Source: Capnocytophaga gingivalis ATCC 33624
GTDB taxonomy: Bacteria > Bacteroidota > Bacteroidia > Flavobacteriales > Flavobacteriaceae
Assembly: GCF_000174755.1 (NCBI RefSeq)
Contig: NZ_ACLQ01000021.1
Location: 1-64,000 of the forward strand
DNA: 64,000 nt
Direction of reading: 5' to 3'
Below the pieces are notes generated by a model. The model was not told where the DNA came from. It was given only the letters and a program-made list of their open reading frames with translations, and ran no database searches. This document shows, in pieces, positions 1-11,500 of the stretch. Each line of letters begins with the position of its first letter. The stretch's first letter is position 1. Both the position numbers and the translations under genes were made by a program.

Positions 1-1503
1 CAAGTCTCGACCGGTATTGCTTGACTGTAGGGTCTCTGCACTACCTGGAGTGGTAGCATATTTGTAGATCTTTATCACATAAGGAGCTACTCCCTTAGTT
101 CTATCAATCGCATCTGTTATCGGTAAGTAAGCCGTTCCATCATATACACCTATCACTCCCGTAGACTCTCCTGTACAAGCTACCATGCTGGCAGAAAGAC
201 CAGGATTTGTAAGGAAGGCTGGAGTTTCAGCTTTTACTTCCTTGCTTACTATATGTTCACAGCCGTTGGCATCTACCACCTTGAAGTGGTATTCTCCCGC
301 TGTCTTAATCGTTACCAAATAAGTAACTGTAGCTCCCGGTGTAACATTGGTAAGTACATTGCCGCCGTCCGTATCTGTCGTTGGGTTATAACCCGATGGA
401 TCTGTAGCTACGCCACCTCGCTTCCAAGTGAAGGTATATCCTCCTGATATTTGGGCACCTCCCTTGGCCTCAATGGTGATCTGCTCTTGTGGGGTGGTAC
501 ATCCAAAGGCATCATCTGAGCTAAGACCTACTTCCATCACCTGTGGTATCACTACCACTTGGGTAAATTCACAGCCTAAGGCGTCTTTTACTTTTATGGT
601 ATAGCTTGCTGGGTTCAGACCATCAAAGCGGTATTCGGTTGGGTTGCCTGGGTCACTTACCCAAGTGGTTCCGCCATCCTTGCTAAATTCATAGCCTCCA
701 TTACCATTGTTCACCTGTACCATCACCTCACCTGTCCTACCTGACTGTAAGCACAAGGTTGGGGTCAAGGTTACATCTATATCTATCTTTGCAGGTATAA
801 ACTTCTGCTCTATATTCGAGAGACACTCATTCGCATCCTTAATTCTAAACTGATAGTGTACTCCATCGGTAAGGTTCGCCACTGTAGCTGTCGTTCCTGT
901 CCATGTCACATCCGCCGTAGGTACATCCACAAAGTCTGCATCAGCAGGGCCTTTCTTCTGTACTGTATATGGATGTGTTCCACTATGTGTGCGTCCGTAA
1001 GCTACACGGATGATCGCTCTGGCTGTCATGTAAGGTGCTATACAGCCCTTAGGAGAGATCTTCACCTCTTCTATGGTCAAGGCAGGAACATCATTGATAC
1101 GTGCCTCTACCCCACCTGCAGTAATCTCACACAAGGTACCATCTGGGTTTACCATACGTACTTTCAAGGTATGAGCTGGATCCGAAGGCGCTGTCACTGG
1201 AGCTGGTATCTTCAGCTCATCTGTACCTACCAAAGTAGTACTTCTATACGCTCCTCCGTTAAGCTGGTACTCAAAGGTAGCCCCAGCCTTGATGTTTCTG
1301 AGTTTTACCAATAGGGTACCCTCTCCACCATGGCACTTAGGAGGTTCTACCTGAGTGATGGTTGCTCCAAAGCCTTTGCTTGGCTCTACCTGTACCGAGA
1401 TAGGCTCTCCCGACTGGCAGTTCTTAGTAGGCTGGATCACTTCTATCTCATCCAGACCCACCGCAGCATTGTTCACGCCCGCTTCTATAATCAAGCGGTA
1501 ACT
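1..1503 (-). CDS. Continuation of the giant secreted protein after a frameshift (partial, runs off the window)
   Basis: From about 1500 down to base 1 the minus strand is open in a frame shifted by one base from the 1448-7939 frame. It reads YRLIIEAGVNNAAVGLDEIE and then the same kind of Thr/Gly-rich Ig-like repeats, with phrases such as SKDGGTTWVSD and a Cys about every 80-100 residues. No stop is seen before the window edge. Joining GFNQHTQ to YRLIIEAG by dropping one T in the CAGTTACC context restores a continuous module, so I read this as one gene with a single-base insertion. Whether the insertion is real or a sequencing error cannot be told here. Confidence 0.75.
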
Positions 1504-4500
1504 GGGTGTGCTGGTTGAAGCCTTCCAAATCCTCAAAGGTCACTTCACCACTCTGCCATGTACCTCCCTGCGCTGCTGCTGGAAGGGTACGTACAAAGGC
1601 TGTCGTACCTGCCCCCCCTGGATTGGTCACCTGTAGGGTCACTCTCAGTGGTACACTCGCCGCCGTATTGGCATCATTGCCCAAGTTCACATACTTGAAC
1701 TTCACTGTTGCCTTAGCACGTGGTACCACATTCTGTATATCCTTCACATACAAGCGGTTATCGCTTGGTGCTGTGTGTATCGCATAGTATCTGCCTGTAC
1801 CTGCCAAAGAGCGGTAGGTAGTTGGAGTGGCTGGTAACTGCTTGGTTACCACATGCACTCCCGCAGAGAGTATGCCTGTTGTCTTAGCAGAACCTACCCC
1901 TGTAGGAGCCCCGTCGCTCTCGTCAAGGTCTTCCATGTCGGCAAAGGTCTCATTGTAGAGCTGGTTCACCGACTCGGTAGCGGGTTCTGTATAGTATACT
2001 CGAACTAAATATGGCGTAGCTCTGCCTGCCAAACCTGTATAGCGCATCGCATTGCCTAAGTTTGGCGCTTGACGTACGCCGCCGTCCAAGCTATATTCAT
2101 AGGTATAAGTAGCTCCCCCTGGAGCAGTTGGCGTTACTGTAAAGGTTCCGTTGCCACCACAGTCATAATCCACTGTAGAAGCTGCCAAAGTAGGTTTGGT
2201 CAAGTCTTTCTTGGCCATTACCTCGAACTCGGCAATACAGCCATTGCTATCCTTTACAAATACTTTAACCTTAGGATTGGCCTGGCTACCTCCGTCCACC
2301 AATAAAGTCCTATCTGGGCTGTAGGAGCCTGTACCTGAGGTAGACATAAACTGATAGCTGCCAGAACCTCCCTTCACCCAGTTCACCTTGAGCAAGAACT
2401 TGCCATTGTTGCCATCGCAGTTGTTCGCACTCACTACCCCTATAGAGGCTTCTATAGGTGCTGGAGATTCTATACGTATATCTCGGACAATCTCACAACG
2501 ACGTCCACCTCCTCCACTATTGAAGAGGTAGCTAAGGGTCACTCTATACTTACCTGCTGAAAGGTTGTTGAACTGTCCTGCAAGGTTGTTCTGTGCTGGG
2601 AAGCTCGTGTCCATAGTGCCGTCGGTCTTGTATTTCTCCAACTTCACACTTGGACTTGGTACATTGCTCTCCAAGAACTTAGCCGAGATGCTTCCTCCAT
2701 GTTGAGTCGCACACGTAAGGTCTACCTTGGTAACCTCTACCGCATAGCGAGAGGCTTGGCTTACCTGTACCTCATTGGTCAAGGCATATCTATCATCATT
2801 ATCTCGTACCAAGAAGATATATTTACCTTCTCTTGGAACTTCTATCCAAGAGGAGAATACATCTGGTACCGTACCTACTGCATTGGTAGGGGTGATTGCA
2901 CTTGAGAAGTCACCATCAGGAAGCTGCTCAAATACCTTGCCCGCATACTCTGTCTTGGCCAACTGACCATCTATCTTATATATAAGGTATCGGTAGTTAC
3001 GTACCCCACCGTATACCGTGAAGTTATATTTAGCTTTGTTACACTCTGTAGTAGACCACTCTCCAGTATATTCTACCTCTGCCTTCATGGTCTCCAAGCG
3101 GTTGATCGTTACTGTCTGTTCGAAGGTACATCCATTGAGCGCACCTCCCTTAGCCTTGATCACTATTCTAAAGGTATCCTGACTCCTATTGTTCGGTACT
3201 TCCAGACCTGTTACGTCCACCTTGTGCATATTGGCGCCTGAAGCAGGGCCATTTCCTGTGAAGGTTCTACCATCAGAGCGGGTAGCTACGTACTCATACT
3301 GTACTCCATGGGTACCCATCTCGAAGTTCGCTGCCCCTAAGCTCAAGGCTGTATGTGGGGTAGGGGTTCCTATTAAGGTTCCTGAGAGTTGGGTGGTGAA
3401 GACCTCAAAGTAGAACTCTCTGGTACAACTACCATTGCCCACCTGTAAGCGGTACTTACCTGGGGTAGTACCTCCTATGGTAAAGCTCCTATCGGTAGAT
3501 ACTGTAGACCAGCATGCCGCACTGGTATTATAACAGTTTGGCTGGTTGGCATTGCTACAGCCTGAGCCCTCTTTCTGCCATTTTACTCCTGACTGGTGGT
3601 AGGCTACCTGCAATACCTTGCTGCCTGTACCTCCACAGAAGTAGAAGTGGCTTTGCCATTTGGTGTTATCCGTAGCACATACCCCGCCTACATTGCCCGC
3701 TAAGGCTCTGATAGGATCTACCGTGGTATCACTCTTGTCCACCAAGCGGATCACTTCTGTAGTCTTCGCCTCAATACCACTACAAGTGGCTATCTTCTCT
3801 ACTGTATAGTAGCCTGCCGCACTTACCGCTTGGCTACTAGTGGTACTTGCCAATGGAGTCAAACTACCTGGCTGTCCACTATACCACTTATATGAGGTAT
3901 AGCCTGTACCCAAAGCTGTAAGCGTGAAGCTACCACCGCAGTAGAGTTCCTCGCGTGGACAGGTGGCACGACTGTCAATCTCTGCCGCAATGCCGTCCCC
4001 TTGGATGGTATTCTCTGCCACACATCCTGCTCCTCCTACACTATAGATAAGTTTAGGTTGTGCTGTAAGTATTGCCTGACATGCATTCACATACGCATCA
4101 CAACCCTGATCCTGCTTGATCTTGATCGGAATATATGCTGAGCGTTCCGCATTCTGTGCCAATACACCTCCGGTGATATTTGCCAAGATCAGTACTCTCG
4201 GGTTGCCTGTGTCATAGCTTACATTCACCGCACCGCCCAACTGTGAGGTAACTATCGCAGGGTCATTCGCTGCAGGTAGCTCATAGTTGGTGTTCGTGTT
4301 ATCCGGTAGGGTAATCCTCAAGGCGCCTGTACTGATAGAAGTAGCTGTAGTGTTCTTGAGCGTTACCTTATAATATACTGTACTTCCTTTGGCTACCGAA
4401 GTGAGGGCTGTAGTGCCGCCCACATTGGCCACAAAAGAACTGGTGATCTGAATATTTACGTTCGGAGCCGTTACCGTTACCTTAAAGCTCTTAGTAGCTG

Positions 4501-7500
4501 CTGTGCCCCCTGCTATCTTGCCCTCTACCTTATAGGTTACTGTAGATTCGCCCACAGGAAAACCATTCCAGCTGGTGGCTGGCGTATTACCATTGGCATC
4601 CGGCGTAGGGGTATATTTACTTCCGTCTGGCTTGGTTACCTCCCAAGTGAGCTTGTAGCCACACCCCGCCGTGTCATTGATCGTAGGGGATGTCCAGCTT
4701 ACATCCGCTGCACACTGGTTCACTGGCAGTACTCCTGTCTTATCCGATAAGCCTGTGATATCCGATGCCGCAAAGTTGCTGCGGATCAGGTTCACCTGCT
4801 TCTTGGCGGTATCCTTAGATACTGGAGTACATCCAAAACCTGATTTCATCTTATAGGTAACCCAGTACTCTGCATCCACCGTAGGATTCAAGGTGATCGA
4901 AGGACGCGTCTTGTCCGCTACTCCTGAAAGAGCAGTAGCTGGAGTTGACTTCCACTCCAACTCATACAAACTCGCTGGTAAGTCCACACTCAATGTCAAT
5001 GGAGTACCCGCACATGCCGTAGCCGATGAGGTACGTACCTGTGGATTCTGCAAAGAACCAAACTCAGGGACAGGTACCAAACGATCCAAACAACCTGATT
5101 CAAACTTCACTTCATAACTATCACTGCCAGAAAGCCTTGGAATATTACTGAAAGTTGCATAAGCATCTTCCAAGTTTGCAGGACGGGTAGCTACCCTTAC
5201 AGGAGCTACCTGAGTACCATCCGAATAGGTAGCTATCGCCTTTGTCCCTCCTGATACCTTATATAAAGTATAGGTAATAGGATACTGTGGCTCAGATCCC
5301 GCAGGCAACTCAACCCTTACCATCCCTGAACTCGCATTCGATGGATCACACATGCCAATCACTGAAATAGGAACTACATCCGTTATTTCTTTTACTGTGA
5401 AGGTCTTATAGATAAAAGTATCAGCAAGCTTTCCTTTACCTTTCTGTTGCTCAGGCCTATAACCATAGGTATACCCATTTTCCTCTGGCTTATATACAGC
5501 GGTGCGATAATGTGAGCTAGCTGTTATGATTCCTAATATATAATTTCCTGTAGGCAAGTTGGGAACTTCTGCTTTTACCTCAATTTTGGTAGGATCCGAT
5601 GGACTAGGAATCCCTGCCACTGGTACTATTCTCATATAAGTTCCCGTATTAGCCCGCTTATAGATAGGTTCTGTTCCTCCTGGATCTCTAAAAATATGTA
5701 GATATCCTAACCGAGAAGTATTTTCTCCTGATAACGATCTATAGATGAGTTTCCCCTTTCCTGTTTGTCCGTTTTTGCTACATTCGGTCTCTACCTTCAA
5801 GGGGTCTATATCATAGTAAGTGGGGGTATCAGCTTCCTCTACTTTGAGAGGAAGATCACGACTGGCACAATTATTCTTAATGTTCACCATATACTCTCCC
5901 GGTGGCACATCCATAATCAATATATATCCAGAGGCTGTATCCTCTGCCTTGTAAGTTCTCTCTATGGGGAATTTTATCTTATAGGTGCCTGCCAAGTTCC
6001 ATGGCCCTGTAGCGGTATAGGTTTTGATACCTTGGAAACCATCTTTGCGACGGATAGAAACCTTTAGGGGGTTGGCATCAGTTACTACTCCCCCCACATT
6101 CGTTATCTGTACTCTTTTCCCTCTGTGCTCCCACTGTAAGATTCCTTCTCCATTATAGTAAGCATGTATACCTATATTATCAATCAGATCGGGCTTAGTT
6201 AGGGTCAGTTCTGGGGAGACATAGTGCTTGCAATCGTTAGGTGCCGAAGCATTAAGTGGTGTAGAGGCATTGGCATATTCTACCTGATATTTGTCGGTTA
6301 CTGTAGAAACAGGCACATACATCCTATGGCGATTGACATCATGTTCGTCATAGAACTTGTACATCACATTGGTTACAGAGGTAGCTGTTTGCCAAATATT
6401 GGACGTTTTTACACGGGCTTTCATTCCCGTGAAATTACAAAAATCGGTATAGGAAGGCGATCCTCCATGTTGGAAAGTAGTGGTAAGCACTACCTCTCTA
6501 TCACAATCGCCCCCACCTGTTTTCTTGCGTACTCCTATCTCGGAGTAAGGCTTATAAGGGGTTGTAACAACGGTGTGTTTGAGCACTATACGAGTGGCCA
6601 AGGAACAGTCTTCATAGGTAATGGTGATGACATCCCCCCCTTTTACCTTATGGGCGGACTTATGTACCATCGCATCATAAAGATTGTTGAACCTAAACTC
6701 ATTATTACCATATATAATTCCATTATTGGTACCTGTCTGTGGCAAGGCATCGGTATTGGTGAATTGTTCTGGGAAGCCTGGAAGCATCACTCCACCACGC
6801 TTTACTTCTACCTTGAGGTTATAAGTATAGAACTTATCACGGGTTACCTGATTGGGTATCACACTATTTCTGTTAGGAAACTTAGGTACCACAGCGAATT
6901 CGTATTCTCCACAATCGGAACAAGTATGAGCCAAGTGAAGGCGTATGGATTCTGCAGAGAAACGCAAAGGATTCATCTGAACTCTTTCAGCTACACAGTT
7001 GGTTCCTACATCTTTTACCTTAATAATATATTCCTTACCTACTTCCAAGCTTTTCCCTGCATCAGGTTCTATTTCTTTTTGTGTAGTTCCTGTAGCACCT
7101 CCTTTAGTAAAAGAATGATCTGGATTGGATGCCGATACGATTAATTGGTTATCCTCCTTCTTACGAACTTCTACTTCAAAAGGTCCTGTTCCATAAGTAT
7201 TGTTAATCTCAACAGTGATCATTCCTCGAGAGCCTCTTACAACACCCTTTTGCTTACAACTCTCTAAAGTGACCCCTCTAAGGAAAGATTGTGTTGTAGG
7301 CAAGGTAGTAATATCCCTTACATTTCTAGGTTCAGTAACGGCACAAGTTCCTCCTCCTATCTGGTCAGTTACTTCTATATTATATTTGGTATTAGGACTA
7401 AGACCAGAAATATTTACAGTAGTCTCATTTCCTGTCTTGTTCGTAGGAGCAGATACAGAAGTAGGTGTTGAGGATCCTTGCTTGTAGAAAGCAACTACAA

Positions 7501-7939
7501 AAGGTCCAGAGCCATTCTTAATCTTGAGTGCCACTTTCCCATCAGTTGCACATTCTCCTGTAGCAGCTACCTGAGTAGCCTTAGTCATATCTACAGAAAA
7601 GCGCTTATAGGTACTTACAATGGTAACCGACAAAACCGTAGGATGGGTATCCGTACCATCCTTCTTTTCTACCTTTACCTTATAAGTACCCGAGGAACGA
7701 TTGGTAAACTCAGCTTTCCCTGCTGCAGAAAAGTTCTGTCGTGCCTGCACCGCACCAGTGTTGTCGTACAAGACCGCCCAATATCGGCTAATACAATTGG
7801 TATCGGCAGAAGCCAAGGCAACCTTGACAGTACCCCCACAAGCGGTGTTCTCCGCTGTGGCTGTATAATTCACACGACACTGCTGAGCTTTCCCTACTAT
7901 AGGGATAAGAAATAAAAGTATGTATAATAGTGATCTCAT
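1448..7939 (-). CDS. Giant secreted repeat protein, probable type IX secretion cargo (N-terminal part)
   Basis: The frame encodes a very large exported protein. I place the start at 7939, where MRSLLYILLFLIP opens a signal peptide ending near GKAQQ; the 20 extra upstream codons read as leader. About 2,160 residues follow, made of repeated Ig/PKD-like modules that are rich in Thr, Gly and Tyr with regularly spaced Cys and YTYEYSLDGG-like motifs. This is typical of the huge adhesins of Flavobacteriaceae that carry a type B gliding-associated sorting domain at the C-terminus; that end lies outside the window. The frame stops at 1448 after an abrupt low-quality tail following GFNQHTQ, and the protein clearly continues in another frame. 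A promoter lies at 8094-8123. The role, surface adhesion or gliding, is inferred from family resemblance only. Confidence 0.8.
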   Translation of the reverse strand: MRSLLYILLFLIPIVGKAQQCRVNYTATAENTACGGTVKVALASADTNCISRYWAVLYDNTGAVQARQNFSAAGKAEFTNRSSGTYKVKVEKKDGTDTHPTVLSVTIVSTYKRFSVDMTKATQVAATGECATDGKVALKIKNGSGPFVVAFYKQGSSTPTSVSAPTNKTGNETTVNISGLSPNTKYNIEVTDQIGGGTCAVTEPRNVRDITTLPTTQSFLRGVTLESCKQKGVVRGSRGMITVEINNTYGTGPFEVEVRKKEDNQLIVSASNPDHSFTKGGATGTTQKEIEPDAGKSLEVGKEYIIKVKDVGTNCVAERVQMNPLRFSAESIRLHLAHTCSDCGEYEFAVVPKFPNRNSVIPNQVTRDKFYTYNLKVEVKRGGVMLPGFPEQFTNTDALPQTGTNNGIIYGNNEFRFNNLYDAMVHKSAHKVKGGDVITITYEDCSLATRIVLKHTVVTTPYKPYSEIGVRKKTGGGDCDREVVLTTTFQHGGSPSYTDFCNFTGMKARVKTSNIWQTATSVTNVMYKFYDEHDVNRHRMYVPVSTVTDKYQVEYANASTPLNASAPNDCKHYVSPELTLTKPDLIDNIGIHAYYNGEGILQWEHRGKRVQITNVGGVVTDANPLKVSIRRKDGFQGIKTYTATGPWNLAGTYKIKFPIERTYKAEDTASGYILIMDVPPGEYMVNIKNNCASRDLPLKVEEADTPTYYDIDPLKVETECSKNGQTGKGKLIYRSLSGENTSRLGYLHIFRDPGGTEPIYKRANTGTYMRIVPVAGIPSPSDPTKIEVKAEVPNLPTGNYILGIITASSHYRTAVYKPEENGYTYGYRPEQQKGKGKLADTFIYKTFTVKEITDVVPISVIGMCDPSNASSGMVRVELPAGSEPQYPITYTLYKVSGGTKAIATYSDGTQVAPVRVATRPANLEDAYATFSNIPRLSGSDSYEVKFESGCLDRLVPVPEFGSLQNPQVRTSSATACAGTPLTLSVDLPASLYELEWKSTPATALSGVADKTRPSITLNPTVDAEYWVTYKMKSGFGCTPVSKDTAKKQVNLIRSNFAASDITGLSDKTGVLPVNQCAADVSWTSPTINDTAGCGYKLTWEVTKPDGSKYTPTPDANGNTPATSWNGFPVGESTVTYKVEGKIAGGTAATKSFKVTVTAPNVNIQITSSFVANVGGTTALTSVAKGSTVYYKVTLKNTTATSISTGALRITLPDNTNTNYELPAANDPAIVTSQLGGAVNVSYDTGNPRVLILANITGGVLAQNAERSAYIPIKIKQDQGCDAYVNACQAILTAQPKLIYSVGGAGCVAENTIQGDGIAAEIDSRATCPREELYCGGSFTLTALGTGYTSYKWYSGQPGSLTPLASTTSSQAVSAAGYYTVEKIATCSGIEAKTTEVIRLVDKSDTTVDPIRALAGNVGGVCATDNTKWQSHFYFCGGTGSKVLQVAYHQSGVKWQKEGSGCSNANQPNCYNTSAACWSTVSTDRSFTIGGTTPGKYRLQVGNGSCTREFYFEVFTTQLSGTLIGTPTPHTALSLGAANFEMGTHGVQYEYVATRSDGRTFTGNGPASGANMHKVDVTGLEVPNNRSQDTFRIVIKAKGGALNGCTFEQTVTINRLETMKAEVEYTGEWSTTECNKAKYNFTVYGGVRNYRYLIYKIDGQLAKTEYAGKVFEQLPDGDFSSAITPTNAVGTVPDVFSSWIEVPREGKYIFLVRDNDDRYALTNEVQVSQASRYAVEVTKVDLTCATQHGGSISAKFLESNVPSPSVKLEKYKTDGTMDTSFPAQNNLAGQFNNLSAGKYRVTLSYLFNSGGGGRRCEIVRDIRIESPAPIEASIGVVSANNCDGNNGKFLLKVNWVKGGSGSYQFMSTSGTGSYSPDRTLLVDGGSQANPKVKVFVKDSNGCIAEFEVMAKKDLTKPTLAASTVDYDCGGNGTFTVTPTAPGGATYTYEYSLDGGVRQAPNLGNAMRYTGLAGRATPYLVRVYYTEPATESVNQLYNETFADMEDLDESDGAPTGVGSAKTTGILSAGVHVVTKQLPATPTTYRSLAGTGRYYAIHTAPSDNRLYVKDIQNVVPRAKATVKFKYVNLGNDANTAASVPLRVTLQVTNPGGAGTTAFVRTLPAAAQGGTWQSGEVTFEDLEGFNQHTQLPLDYRSGREQCCGGSG

Positions 7940-8093
7940 AATATAGTTATCGGATTTGGCTACTATCATCTTCTTATAATTGTTAATTATTAATATCAAT
8001 TGTTAATTAGAGAAGAAATCTACACTTCTTTTTAGCTATAAAATAGTCTTTTACCACATGGATACTTTTCTCCCATGAAACATATTTTCTGGG

Positions 8094-8123
8094 CAAATTT
8101 ATGAAATATTATTAATATCACAA
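8094..8123 (-). promoter_or_regulatory. Promoter of the giant secreted protein gene
   Basis: On the minus strand TAAATTTG (8094-8101) matches the Bacteroidetes -7 element TAnnTTTG, and TTG (8121-8123) lies 19 bp upstream. The leader to the start at 7939 would be about 150 nt. Confidence 0.6.
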
Positions 8124-8185
8124 GTATTTTTTTTGTGTTTTTTTTTCACAAAACAAAATTTAACATTCTGCTTGTGAAAAATAAA

Positions 8186-8212
8186 AAGGAGATGAATTAT
8201 ATTCATCTCCTT
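8186..8212 (-). terminator. Terminator of the rpoC-DUF3467 unit
   Basis: A perfect 12-bp stem (AAGGAGATGAAT with its complement, 3-nt loop) is followed on the minus strand by TTTATTTTT. It lies 32 bp after the DUF3467 stop. Confidence 0.85.
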
Positions 8213-8243
8213 ACTTATTGTTATACTGATTGTTAAACTGACC

Positions 8244-8549
8244 TTAAGCTTCTCCTGAACCAGAGAAGTGTGTCTGTGAAGCAAAGACTTCCCCATCGGA
8301 AAGTGCCTCTTTGTCTTGCTCATACTGATAGAGGTTGGTGCTGAGGTTCTGCATGAGTTGTTTGGCTTGTGAAGGGGTCATAATCACTCTACTCTGTACT
8401 CGTGCCTTGGGCATCCCTGGCATAATAGAGACAAAATCCAAGACAAATTCTGTTTCTGAATGATTGACTACCACCAAGTTCGAATAGATACCTGTAGCCA
8501 CCTTATCATCAATCTCTATATTGATTTCTTTTTTTATGAGCTTTTCCAT
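8244..8549 (-). CDS. DUF3467 family protein
   Basis: A 101-residue cytoplasmic protein with no signal peptide. It reads INIEIDDKVATGIYSNLVVVNHSETEF and later MTPSQAKQLMQNL, which is the pattern of the DUF3467 family. The family is found directly after rpoC in many Bacteroidetes, and that is its place here: it starts 4 bp after the rpoC stop and shares its terminator. The biochemical role is unknown. The linkage suggests coordinated expression with RNA polymerase but does not show an interaction. Confidence 0.85.
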   Translation of the reverse strand: MEKLIKKEINIEIDDKVATGIYSNLVVVNHSETEFVLDFVSIMPGMPKARVQSRVIMTPSQAKQLMQNLSTNLYQYEQDKEALSDGEVFASQTHFSGSGEA

Positions 8550-8553
8550 GAGA

Positions 8554-11500
8554 TTATAGGTTGATATTTTGCTTAGCTAAATCCTTGCGAGCGCCTACTA
8601 TGATATTCTCATAACGTTTCATACCAGTACCAGCAGGGATACGGTGACCTACAATAACATTTTCTTTAAGTCCGTCGAGGCTATCTACCTTACCTTGTAC
8701 GGCAGCCTCATTGAGCACTTTAGTCGTTTCCTGGAAGGAAGCCGCTGAGATAAAGGACTTAGTCTGTAGGGAGGCACGTGTAATCCCTTGCAATACAGGA
8801 ATTGCAGTAGCAGGGATAACATCACGAGCGGCAACAAGGTTCTTATCCTGACGCTTAAGGAGAGAGTTCTCATCACGAAGCTGACGCATGGTGACGATCT
8901 GTCCTGCTTTGAGATTTTCAGAATCTCCAGCATCTATGACAACCTTCTTACCAAAAAGCTTATCATTTTCTTCGATGAAGTCATCCTTGTGAACCATTTG
9001 TTCTTCGAGGAAGAGTGTATCCCCTGGATCTTGTATTTCTACCTTACGCATCATCTGGCGTACTACCACTTCAAAGTGTTTGTCATTGATCTTCACCCCT
9101 TGGAGTCGGTATACCTCTTGTACCTCGTTAACCAAATACTGCTGTACTGCTGAAGGTCCTTTGATACGTAGGATATCCTCTGGAGTTACCGAACCATCGG
9201 AAAGAGGCATCCCTGCACGTACATAGTCATTCTCCTGTACTAATACCTGAGAAGAGAGTTTTACCAAGTAAGTACGCTTTTCTCCTGTTTTGGATTCTAT
9301 GAAGATCTCACGGTTACCACGTTTTACTTTACCAAAGGAAACAACCCCATCGATCTCGGCTACAATAGCTGGATTTGAAGGATTACGTGCTTCGAAGAGC
9401 TCTGTTACACGTGGAAGACCTCCTGTGATATCCCCAGACTTGGCGGACTTACGAGGGATCTTTACTAAGATCTTACCTTCTTTAATCTTTTCCTTGTCAT
9501 CCACCATGATGTGAGCTCCTAACGGTAAGGTGTACGAACGTAAGATATTTCCGCTCTTATCCTGTATATGTAGGGTAGGAATAAGTCGTTTGTTACGAGA
9601 TTCAGAGATCACTTTCTCTTGGAATCCTGTTTGTTCATCTATCTCAACTTGGAAAGTAACCCCTTGTTCTATATTTTCATAGACAATCTGTCCGGAGAAC
9701 TCGGAGATAATCACCGCATTATAAGGATCCCATTGGTTGATCACCTCTCCTTTTTGTATAGTATCTCCATTTTTCTTAAAGATAAAGGAACCATAAGGAA
9801 TGTTGGAGGTACTTAGTACCATACGGGTATGAGGTTCTAAGATCTTCACCTCGGATGTACGAGAGATCACCACCTCTACTGGATTTCCGTCATAATCTTC
9901 TCCCTTAACTGTCTTAAGGTCATCTATTTCAAGGATACCATCGAAGTGCGCAATGATTTTGTTTTCCTCGGAGATATTACCTGCAGTTCCCCCCATGTGG
10001 AAGGTACGCAAGGTAAGCTGAGTACCTGGTTCCCCGATAGACTGAGCAGCTACTACTCCTACAGCCTCTCCTATCTGTACCATCTTACCGGTGGATAGGT
10101 TTCGTCCGTAACACTTAGCACAAATACCATGCTTAGCTTCACAGGTAAGTGCAGAACGTACTTCTATAGATTCGATAGGAGCCTGATTGATCTTATCCAC
10201 GGCATCTTCACGAATTTCTTCTCCTGCAAGAACAATAATTTCTTCATTAAGTGGATTGACAATATCATTGAGAGCTACACGACCTAATACACGTTCGCCC
10301 AAAGTCTCGATAACCTCTTCATTTTTCTTAAGGGCATGTACCTCAATACCACGGAGAGTTCCACAATCATCGGTATTGATAATCACATCCTGAGATACAT
10401 CCACCAACCTACGAGTGAGGTATCCCGCATCGGCTGTTTTAAGCGCTGTATCGGCAAGTCCCTTACGCGCTCCGTGGGTAGAGATAAAGTACTCCAAGAT
10501 AGAAAGACCTTCCTTAAAGTTCGAAAGGATCGGGTTCTCAATGATCTCGCCCCCACCAGCGGTAGATTTCTTAGGCTTAGCCATCAGACCACGCATACCG
10601 GTAAGCTGACGAATCTGTTCCTTGGAACCACGTGCCCCAGAGTCAAGCATCATATATACAGAGTTGAACCCTTGTCTGTCCTCACTGATACGCTTCATCG
10701 CTAAGTCTGTAAGGCGGGCATTGGTAGAAGTCCATACATCGATCACCTGGTTATAACGTTCGTTATTGGTGATAAGCCCCATGTTATAGTTACCAATGAT
10801 TCCCTGTACTTGTTCATTGGCATCGGCAATCATCGCTTGTTTTTCCTGAGGGATAATGATATCACCTAAGGAGAAAGAAAGTCCTCCTTGGAAAGCAAAC
10901 TTATACCCCATAGACTTGATATCATCCAAGAATTCTGCAGTGCGAGGAATGCTTGTTTTCTTAAGTACGTGACCGATAATGTCTCGTAGAGATTTTTTGG
11001 TCAATACCGTATTGATATATCCAGCCTCTATAGGAACTACCTCATTGAAGAGGACACGCCCTACAGTGGTTTCTATAAGCTTAGTTACAATATTTCCATT
11101 TTCATCTAAGTCCTTAGTACGCACCTTGATAGAGGCATTGAGATGTACCTTACGCTCGTTATAAGCGATATTCACCTCCTCAGGAGAGTAGAACACAGAG
11201 CCTTCACCAGCGATAGGTTCTTCTGGGGTACTCTTGCGCATCTTAGTAATATAGTACAGACCCAAGACCATGTCCTGAGAAGGTACAGTAATAGGTGCTC
11301 CATTGGCAGGATTCAATATATTGTTGGAAGCCAACATCAGCATTTGAGCTTCGAGAATAGCCTCAGGCCCCAGTGGCAAGTGTACGGCCATCTGGTCACC
11401 ATCGAAGTCCGCGTTGAAAGCGGTACATACCAATGGGTGAAGACGAATTGCTTTTCCTTCAATAAGCTTTGGCTGGAAAGCTTGAATCCCCAAGCGGTGC

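Noticed and set aside
856-1314. 152-codon plus-strand frame at the left edge
   Set aside because: It is the complement of the continuing frame of the giant protein, which has clear repeat structure.
1494-1506. Phase-variable slippage tract in the giant gene
   Set aside because: There is no homopolymer or short tandem repeat at the junction, only TT, so programmed switching is not supported.
6224-7144. 306-codon open frame on the plus strand
   Set aside because: It lies antisense to the giant secreted protein gene, has no promoter, and its composition is that of a complementary frame.
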